DNA of 56,581 nt from Paenibacillus sp. Soil522 (GTDB lineage: Bacteria > Bacillota > Bacilli > Paenibacillales > Paenibacillaceae). The position numbers and the translations under genes are program-made. The stretch's first letter is position 1. Every line of letters begins with the position of its first letter. The stretch spans positions 1-56,581 of the forward strand of contig NZ_LMRV01000049.1 in assembly GCF_001428245.1 (NCBI RefSeq). The letters are read 5' to 3'. The notes under the pieces are model-generated. The model did not search any database. It had not been told where the DNA came from and was given only the letters and a program-made list of their open reading frames with translations. Shown here piece by piece: positions 34,098 to 41,900 of the stretch.

Positions 34098-35645
34098 ATG
34101 TCCCATGCATTCGAATCGGGGAAGGATAATTTGCAGGAGCGGATCGATGGGATCAAGCAGGGAGGCGCCTCCCGCTATCATGAGAAAAATGCGGAGCAAG
34201 GAAAGCTGTTCGTCCGTGACCGGTTGAAGCTGCTGCTCGATTCGGAATTCGAGTTCGAGGATGCGCTCTTCGCCAACTGCAGCCAGAAGGACCTGCCGGC
34301 TGACGGGGTCGTAACGGTGATCGGAAAAATACATGGCCAGACCGTTTGCGTGATTGCGAACGATTCGACCGTCAAGGCCGGTTCGTGGGGAGCCCGAACG
34401 GTTGAGAAAATCATTCGTATGCAGGAAACCGCCGATAAAATGCGGGTGCCGCTGCTCTATCTCGTCGATTCGGCGGGCGCGCGGATTACAGACCAGGTGG
34501 AGATGTATCCGGGGCGGCGCGGCGCGGGGAAAATCTTTTACAATCAGGTGAAGCTGTCGGGAAAAGTCCCTCAGGTTTGTATTCTATTCGGTCCGTCCGC
34601 AGCGGGCGGAGCCTATATTCCAGCGTTCTGCGACATTGTCATTATGGTCGAGGGAAATGCATCCATGTATCTCGGCTCCCCGCGGATCGTGGAAATCGTG
34701 ACAGGGGAGAAAGCGACCTTGGAACAGCTGGGCGGCGCCAAAATGCACTGTTCGGTATCCGGCTGCGGTGATGTCCTCGCTTCCAGTGAAGAAGAAGCGC
34801 TTGCGCTTGCGAGAGATTATCTTAGCTTTTTTCCCGCCAATTGCGCGGTAAAGCCTGCTGTACGGGACGCTAAGCCGGCAGTCCGTTTCGAAAAATCGCT
34901 GAAAGACATCATTCCGGAGAATCAATATACGGCGTTTGATATGTATGACCTCATAGAACGGATCATCGACGAGGATTCGTTTTTTGAAATAAAGAAGCTG
35001 TTCGCCAAAGAGCTGATTACCGGATTAGGACGATTTGCCGGGAGGCCGGTCGGCATCATTGCCAATCAGCCGCGGGTAAAGGGCGGGATCTTATTCCACG
35101 ACTCTGCCGACAAAGCGGCTAAGTTCATCTGCTTATGCGACGCCTTCCACATTCCGCTGCTATTTCTGGCAGATGTCCCCGGCTTTATGGTCGGCACAAG
35201 AGTAGAACAGGCGGGCATTATCCGGCATGGCGCGAAAATGATTACCGCCGTATCGGAAGCGACGGTTCCCAAAATATCCGTTATCGTCCGCAAAGCCTAC
35301 GGAGCCGGCTTATATGCCATGGCGGGGCCGGCGTTCGAACCCGACTGCTGCCTCGCTCTCCCTACCGCCCAAATTGCCGTGATGGGAGCGGAAGCGGCGG
35401 TAAACGCTGTTTATGCGAATAAAATAGCCGAGCTGCCGGAAGCGGAAAGAGCCGGGTTCATAGCAAGCAGGCGTGAAGAATACAATAGAGATATAGACAT
35501 TTACAGCCTAGCTTCCGAGATGGTCGTCGACGGGATCATCCCCGCGGACTCCTTGCGCAGCGAGTTGATCAAACGGTTTGAAGCCTATTCCCTGAATAGC
35601 GCTGCTGCAGCTGCAGAGCGGAAGCATCCCGTTTATCCGGTTTAA
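34098..35645 (+). CDS. Acyl-CoA carboxylase carboxyltransferase (beta) subunit
   Basis: 515 residues of the methylcrotonyl/geranyl-CoA carboxylase beta type. The N-half has RDRLKLLLDS, LYLVDSAGARITDQVEMYPGRRGAG and FGPSAAGGAYIPAFCD. The C-half has NQPRVKGGILFHDSADKAAKFI, LLFLADVPGFMVGTRVEQAGIIRHGAKM and VIVRKAYGAGLYAMAGPAFEPD. It moves CO2 from biotin to the acyl-CoA. Its partner, the biotin carboxylase/biotin-carrier subunit, is not in this operon or elsewhere in the window. GGGGGGAAT precedes the ATG. Confidence 0.88.
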   Translation: MSHAFESGKDNLQERIDGIKQGGASRYHEKNAEQGKLFVRDRLKLLLDSEFEFEDALFANCSQKDLPADGVVTVIGKIHGQTVCVIANDSTVKAGSWGARTVEKIIRMQETADKMRVPLLYLVDSAGARITDQVEMYPGRRGAGKIFYNQVKLSGKVPQVCILFGPSAAGGAYIPAFCDIVIMVEGNASMYLGSPRIVEIVTGEKATLEQLGGAKMHCSVSGCGDVLASSEEEALALARDYLSFFPANCAVKPAVRDAKPAVRFEKSLKDIIPENQYTAFDMYDLIERIIDEDSFFEIKKLFAKELITGLGRFAGRPVGIIANQPRVKGGILFHDSADKAAKFICLCDAFHIPLLFLADVPGFMVGTRVEQAGIIRHGAKMITAVSEATVPKISVIVRKAYGAGLYAMAGPAFEPDCCLALPTAQIAVMGAEAAVNAVYANKIAELPEAERAGFIASRREEYNRDIDIYSLASEMVVDGIIPADSLRSELIKRFEAYSLNSAAAAAERKHPVYPV

Positions 35646-35709
35646 ACCGGAAGGCTCCGGGGGGCCTATGAGAGACTAAATGCTATTTGTTCTCGCGGAG
35701 GTGGGAAGC

Positions 35710-36492
35710 TTGATCAGACCGGTGCTCTGGGAGCAGCAGGGACATATCGGATATATCCGGCTCAATCGTCCGGAGCATTTGAACGCCTTAAATTACGACA
35801 TGCTGGTTGCTCTCGGCGAAATCCTGGAAGCGATCGGGCAAAGTCCGCGCGATATCCGCGTAGTGATCATTGGAGGCGAAGGCCGGGCCTTCTGCGCGGG
35901 TGCGGATTTAAAGGAGCGCAGAATGCTGAACGAACAGCAGGTCCGGCAAAACCTTAACAAGACCAGAGAGGTGTTCTCCGCGCTTGAGTGGCTGCCGCAG
36001 CCTACGATAGCAGCGATAAACGGTTATGCATTCGGAGGAGGAATGGAGCTTGCGTTATGTTGCGACTTCCGTTATTCGCTCCGTGAGGCTCAGATGGGGC
36101 TTACGGAGGTCAGTCTTGGTATCATCCCTGGCGCGGGAGGCACGCAGCGATTACCGCGTCTCATTGGAGCGTCCAAGGCGAAGGAGCTTATACTAACTGC
36201 CCGGAAATTATCTGCGGAACAGGCGTATGAGCTAGGACTGTTAAACGGCGTCGCAGACGATCATGAGCAGCTTAAGGGGAAATGCGAGGAGCTAGCCGCT
36301 GAAATACTCGCCCAAGCTCCGCTTGCCGTCTTTCAAGCAAAGGCTGCGATTGACCGGGGCCTGGATACCGATTTGCAATCGGGGCTGGATTTGGAATTCG
36401 AAGCCTATGAAGCGACCCTAACAACCAAAGACCGGCTGGAGGCGCTGGAAGCTTTTCGGGAGAAGCGGGCTCCTCATTTTAGAGGGGAATAG
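35710..36492 (+). CDS. Enoyl-CoA hydratase/isomerase
   Basis: 260 residues from TTG 35710, chosen because GGAGGTGG (35697-35704) sits just before it; an ATG at 35680 is in frame but has no ribosome site. Crotonase motifs are AFCAGADLKERR (oxyanion hole), GGGMELALCCD and TEVSLGIIPGAGGTQRLPRLIG, which keep both catalytic glutamates. It hydrates an unsaturated CoA ester, probably the methylglutaconyl- or isohexenyl-glutaconyl-CoA made by the preceding carboxylase (inference). It is the last gene of the operon. Confidence 0.85.
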   Translation: MIRPVLWEQQGHIGYIRLNRPEHLNALNYDMLVALGEILEAIGQSPRDIRVVIIGGEGRAFCAGADLKERRMLNEQQVRQNLNKTREVFSALEWLPQPTIAAINGYAFGGGMELALCCDFRYSLREAQMGLTEVSLGIIPGAGGTQRLPRLIGASKAKELILTARKLSAEQAYELGLLNGVADDHEQLKGKCEELAAEILAQAPLAVFQAKAAIDRGLDTDLQSGLDLEFEAYEATLTTKDRLEALEAFREKRAPHFRGE

Positions 36493-36536
36493 TAAGGTGG
36501 CGGAATGGTGTGAGTGGGGAATGGAGGAGCATTGGG

Positions 36537-36567
36537 AGCTGACGCTGCTAGACAAGCGGCGTCAGCT
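36537..36567. terminator. Bidirectional terminator between convergent genes
   Basis: 12-bp stem AGCTGACGCTGC/GCGGCGTCAGCT (one mismatch), then TTATTTCGTTTT on the plus side. It overlaps the end of the minus-strand gene. Confidence 0.7.
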
Positions 36568-37488
36568 TATTTCGTTTTCGTCGTTGCCTTCGTACAATAA
36601 CAAAGCTTGATAGGTTGAGCTTAGAACGGAGGTATCGATTCCTAAAGCGCGTCCTTTATGCACCAAATAGCCGCAAAGCGATTCGATCTCCATCTTTTTC
36701 CCCTGTTCTCTGTGCTGCAGCATCGATGTTTTATGATGTCTTGCCGATTCAGCTATAATAAAAAAACGATCGATGAGCTCTTGTCTGATAGGGATGCCCA
36801 AAGCCGTCCCGATCTTCACGGCTTCCGCCAACGACCGTTCAGCGGTTTTTCTCAGTTTCTCATTGTCTAAAATTTCGCCGACCGTTACGCTATTTAAAGC
36901 GGATATGGGGTTGAAAACGGCATTAATAATCAGTTTGTTCCACTTTTCTTCAAGGATGCACATGGATATTTGACACTCAAGTCCGGCTTGTTGAAATAAA
37001 TGAACGATCATTTCAGCTTGTTCCTTTCCGGCTTCTTCAGCTAAGGAACCAATCATAAAGGATTGCAATTGTTGTTGACGAATGACGCCGGGTGCTTCTA
37101 AGGAGACGTTAAGATAGGCTGCGCCTGAGAACACCCTCGCTTTCCCGAACCATTCGGTAAGCATTTCTTCGTTATCCACGCCGTTCTGCAGAGTGAGTAT
37201 CATGGAATCGGCCTTCAACAAGGGAAGGAGCTTCTCAGCTGTTGCTCTGGTATCGGTAGAACTAACCGTAAACAGAATGAGATCAGCCTGATTTAAATCC
37301 TGAACATCATTCGTGAAATGCCCATCCACACGAAAAGAGCCGGAATCGCAATGAATAAGAAGTCCTTGTTCCTTCATCGCATCCAAATGTTTTCCTCTAG
37401 CCACAAAAATGACGTCATGCCCGGCTCTTTTCAACATCGCCCCACAGTATCCGCCGACTGCACCCGCTCCAATAACACCGATGATCAT
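36562..37488 (-). CDS. panE: 2-dehydropantoate 2-reductase (ketopantoate reductase) family
   Basis: 308 residues from ATG 37488 (GGGGGGAGAAGGA upstream). It has an N-terminal NADP-binding IGVIGAGAVGGYCGAMLKRAGHDV, LTLQNGVDN, and a C-terminal helical domain with the EEKWNKLIINAVFNPISAL lysine/asparagine motif. These fit PanE/ApbA, which makes pantoate for CoA. Many family members are not housekeeping, and no panB or panC is adjacent, so the symbol is tentative. Confidence 0.78.
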   Translation of the reverse strand: MIIGVIGAGAVGGYCGAMLKRAGHDVIFVARGKHLDAMKEQGLLIHCDSGSFRVDGHFTNDVQDLNQADLILFTVSSTDTRATAEKLLPLLKADSMILTLQNGVDNEEMLTEWFGKARVFSGAAYLNVSLEAPGVIRQQQLQSFMIGSLAEEAGKEQAEMIVHLFQQAGLECQISMCILEEKWNKLIINAVFNPISALNSVTVGEILDNEKLRKTAERSLAEAVKIGTALGIPIRQELIDRFFIIAESARHHKTSMLQHREQGKKMEIESLCGYLVHKGRALGIDTSVLSSTYQALLLYEGNDENEIS

Positions 37489-37746
37489 CTTCCTTCTCCC
37501 CCCTGTAAAGGTATAACAGCCCATATGACAAGATATGAGCCTAAAATCGTTTTGACACTTTATTTTCCAGGGGAGTTAATCATACTTAGCACAACATCAT
37601 ATGACGTGAGGAGATTGGGATATGCCCGTGCGCATATTCAAGATGTCTCGCAGCGGTTTGCCTATCGAAGGATAAGCGCCGGCGGCACACTGCTCCGCGA
37701 TGGGCATATGTTGTGGTATCTCAATTTTTAGAAAGGATAGGATATC

Positions 37747-38637
37747 ATGAAGTCCATTTACGGAAGTTATACCGAGTGTGAAACGATTCCGATTTACTAT
37801 CCGCCTCAGTATCAGCCCCAGCAGCCCGGTATCGAATCCATTATGATTCCAAGACCCGTTTCCGAAAACCCCGCATATGTCGGAAACGGAAAGCTGCGCG
37901 ATAAAGTTGCGATTATAACGGGCGGAGACAGTGGAATCGGAAGAGCTGCAGCGTACGCGTTCGCCAAAGAAGGGGCGGACATCGTCGTCGTCTATTTCAA
38001 TGAACACGGGGATGCCCAGGAGACGTTGACAAGGATCAATCAGTTGGGCCGAAGTTGCCTCACGCTCGCCGGAGATATCGGAGATGAATCGTTTTGCGGG
38101 CATGTGGTGGAAATGACGATCCGTACTTTCGGCCGAATCGACTGCTTGGTCAACAACGCGGGGGTGCAGTTTTATCAGGAGAGCATCGAAAGCATTACGC
38201 GCGAACAGCTGGAACGGACCTTTCGAACGAATATTTTTGCGATGTTCTTTCTTACCAAAGCGGCCCTCCCTTACTTAAAACCGGGAAGTACGATCATCAA
38301 TACCTCTTCCGAAACCGCAAATGTCGGATTTAAAGGGTTGATCGACTATTCAGCGTCCAAAGGCGCGATTAACACCTTTACGCGTTCCTTGAGCATGTCG
38401 CTGATCGACCGCGGAATCCGTGTAAATGCAGTTGCTCCTGGAAGAACGTGGACGCCTCTTCAACCGGCATCGATGCCTCCGAAGCTTTATATGTCGGCCG
38501 GTTTTGATCAACCGATGAAACGGGACAGCCAACCGTGGGAGATTGCACCCGCATACGTCTACCTGGCATCCGACGATTCCACTTATGTGTTGGGGCAGGT
38601 GATTCATGTGAATGGGGGGGGGTATTTCGGTCAATAA
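37747..38637 (+). CDS. Short-chain dehydrogenase/reductase, YhxC/YhdF-like
   Basis: 296 residues. A 45-residue N-terminal arm rich in P, Q and Y precedes a classical SDR domain: TGGDSGIG (58-65), NNAG, catalytic serine in INTSSETA and Y-x3-K in DYSASKGA. The arm and the VNAVAPG..WTPL block match general-stress SDRs such as YhxC/YhdF. The gene is single, with a GAAAGGATAGG ribosome site. In the 220 bp before it I see no supportable gene. Confidence 0.82.
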   Translation: MKSIYGSYTECETIPIYYPPQYQPQQPGIESIMIPRPVSENPAYVGNGKLRDKVAIITGGDSGIGRAAAYAFAKEGADIVVVYFNEHGDAQETLTRINQLGRSCLTLAGDIGDESFCGHVVEMTIRTFGRIDCLVNNAGVQFYQESIESITREQLERTFRTNIFAMFFLTKAALPYLKPGSTIINTSSETANVGFKGLIDYSASKGAINTFTRSLSMSLIDRGIRVNAVAPGRTWTPLQPASMPPKLYMSAGFDQPMKRDSQPWEIAPAYVYLASDDSTYVLGQVIHVNGGGYFGQ

Positions 38638-38708
38638 CCGTTTTCAGGGCTCCCGCCAACAAATCGGATTTCGTACGCTAAGGGATGGCCCGGCAAAGCA
38701 TCTGAAAA

Positions 38709-38745
38709 AAAGGTTCCGTGAAAGATCCTCGGGGCCTTTATTTGT
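38709..38745 (+). terminator. Probable terminator after the SDR gene
   Basis: AAAGGTTCCG pairs with CGGGGCCTTT (two G-U pairs) and is followed by ATTTGTG. Moderate quality. The rest of 38638-38923 shows no gene. Confidence 0.5.
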
Positions 38746-38923
38746 GTTCAGATTTAGTCCAGAGAGCATACCGTAACGCAGAGCAAATTTAAAGAAATCT
38801 GATAGAATCGAATAATGTTGCAATAGATAGAGCGTTTTTATTTTGATAAAGTTTATTCTGAAAATACGCGAATGATGGGAGGCCGCAGGAGTAGTGAGCA
38901 AACTAATAATTGGGGGAGTACAG

Positions 38924-41900
38924 TTGAATTTCCGAAAAGAGCGATATTTTGGAAAAACCTTTATGCGCATTTTGTCTATCGTTGTTTCCATCTGCCTTCT
39001 GGCAACGTTCCTTCCTATACCGACGGAAGTATCCGCAGCGGAAACGACAGATCAATCGATGTTTACAGATTATCAACCGACGATTTATGAAGTCATTGAC
39101 GAAAGCGGATTCAAACATCCCGGCATCGGGCTGACGAAGAATATTCTTGAAAATATAAGGACACAGGTTAGGGAGCAAAAAGAACCTTGGAAAACTTATT
39201 TTAATCAAATGCTATTATCTTCGGCCGCTGCGAAGAACGTCACGTCCAGCAATCAGAGCAGTGCGGATCCGACGAAACCAGCCAGTAATGCGTTTAACAG
39301 CCAAAGCTTTGATTCAAGATTTATAGCCGATGGTTTGAAGGCATATACCCAGGCAATTTTGTACTACATAACCGGTGATGAAGTTTATCGGGCTAATGCC
39401 ATGCATATTATTCGCATTTGGTCTCAGATGGACCCCGCAAAATACGCGTATTTTCCCGATGCGCACATTCACACGGGAATCCCTCTCAACCGAATGGTTA
39501 CCGCTGCTGAAATCTTAAGGTACACGAGCACTCAAACGCCAGAACTGCAGTGGACGGATAAAGATACAGCCGATTTCACGAACAACTTGATCAATCCGGT
39601 CATCGAAACCTTCCAACATACGAATTACCGCTTTATGAACCAGCATCTTTATCCGCTGCTGGGAGCCGTGTCGGGTTATATTTTTACCGGCAACAGAGAC
39701 AGGTATAATGAAGGAGTCGAGTGGTTTACCGTTAACAAGACGGCTGTAGATCAGGGCCAAAATGGCGCTATCAAGGCACTGTTCAGATTGGTAGATACCA
39801 ATGTAATGACAGGGGAGCAGGTAGATCCCCCGGTAGTTCAGCATGTCGAAATGGGCCGGGACCAAGCGCATGGCGCCGGAGACGTAACCAACGCGGAAAT
39901 TTTATCGCGTTTATTGCTTGCCCAGGGAACAAAAGTTGACCCGGTAGAGGGCATGGTTTCCACAGCGCCGAATGCTGTAGGCCCTTACGAATTTTTGGAT
40001 AACCGCATTTTGAAAGCTGCCGACTTTTTTGCCCGGTTCATGATTGGTTATGATACGCCATGGATTCCTGTCGCGGCACATACGGATGCGAGTGGAAATC
40101 CGACCATCATTTACAAGGAACTATCAGAACAATACAGAGGAAGAATTGGCGGTAACGTTTATGACCTGTACTATTACTATAAGTATAAGGCAGGAGTAAA
40201 CATGGAGGAAGAAGCTCCATACTTTACCGAGATGTTTGCGGATAGACTGCCTTTTTATTGGGAGTCGCCGGACGGAGGAGCGGATTATTGGCTTTATATC
40301 CCTAAAGAAGCCGAGGCCGAGGGTGCTCAAAATCTTCCGAAACCCGTAACAAATACGAATCTGAGAGAAATTGAAAATCGATACACCAGGTTTGACAGTA
40401 ATTCGACGACAATGCAAGAAGGAGATACTTCTTTCGTCAGGATCACGGCAACAGAAGAGGGAAGTAAAATTGCGCTTGTTGCTTCCGGCACCGGCGAGAA
40501 AACCATTGGGTTCAAGATTCGGACCAATGGGGTAGCCAAACTGGAAATGAGCTATAGTATTAACGATACGTTGACGCTGCCGGATACGAAGGGGCAGTGG
40601 CGATATGTGACCTATAAGATGAATGATCTTCAGGGGTTGGGTGATCTCGCTTATTTAACAGTAAAAGGAGCCGGCACTACGGTCGACATTGATCACATTA
40701 ATGTAAGCGCAGGATCGCAGCTGACGCCGCCGGCGTTCCATGCAGGGAATGCGGCATTAAAGTTGTTTGCCTATGTCGGTTCTGAGGCAGCGGCTAACCT
40801 CGATTTTTCGGCAGTAGACGCGAGTGCAACCGATGTCGTTACGTATCAGATTGACAATAAACCCGAGGGTGCCGTGTTCAATGAGAGCACCGGCGCATTT
40901 TCCTGGACGCCGGCACAAGCCGGAACCTACTCCTTTGTAGTGGGGGCGTCGGATGGAACAACGGTTACAGCGAAGGAAGTTACGGTTGTAGTTACGAATG
41001 ACCGGCAATCCGCAGTAGACGCTACAATTGCTCTATATAATCCAAATACAAGTTATATTTCGTCAAGTCTTGATTATTATAAAATCGTGTATGCAGACGT
41101 AATGAATCAAATCTCAAGCGCGTCCGATGAAGTTTTCTTTCAGCTATTAGCTGACTTGAACAGTGCGGTTAAGAGTCTAAAAGAACTGACACCGTTATTA
41201 AAAGACGGAAGCATAGATTATCGGGGTATGTTTGCCAGTTCAACCTTTGGAACACAATACATCAGCCTTATGGATAATTATGCAGGCAGCTTTGCAGGAT
41301 ATTATTTGGCTCAGAATTTGAGTTATATTATGGATTTTGGATCTAGCTTTAAAGTTTCGGCCAACGCCTTCGAGCTTCAGGTAAGAGCGAGCTTTCCTGA
41401 ACGTATCGGCGGTACTGCCCTTTTCGGATCCAATGATCGAATAAATTGGACCCGGTTAACTCCCGGCCTGACAACGGTTTCGGAAGACATGCAAAGACTT
41501 GGGGTGCAAGACAGTCTCCAAAATGAGCAATTCCGCTACCTGAAAATTCAAATGATTGAGCCGTCGAGCACCATGCTTGAAATGGCTGAGTTCAGAATCT
41601 TTGGAGAGCGTCATGAGACGGTAGCCCAAATTCCGGGCACGATTGCCGAGGCGCTGGCGGAAGCAGCGAAGCTGCCTGCCGAAGATTATACGAAACAAAG
41701 CTATTACCTGTTCCAGAAAGAATTGGAATATGTGAAGAACGCTGTCGGCAATCCCGATTATAGCGAGCAAGAGCTGATTAACGAAACTTTTGATGCCCGT
41801 AAATTGTTGGTACCATACACGACGTCGCTATACTCGTTCGAAGGAAACCCAAAGAATACGTTCGGATTTTCTTCGTCCACCGACGGAACCGTCTTTGGAA

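Noticed and set aside
37318..37731. 137-codon open frame overlapping the ketopantoate reductase gene
   Set aside because: Its first half is antisense to a well-supported gene, and the free second half (37525-37731) has no clear start, ribosome site or family.
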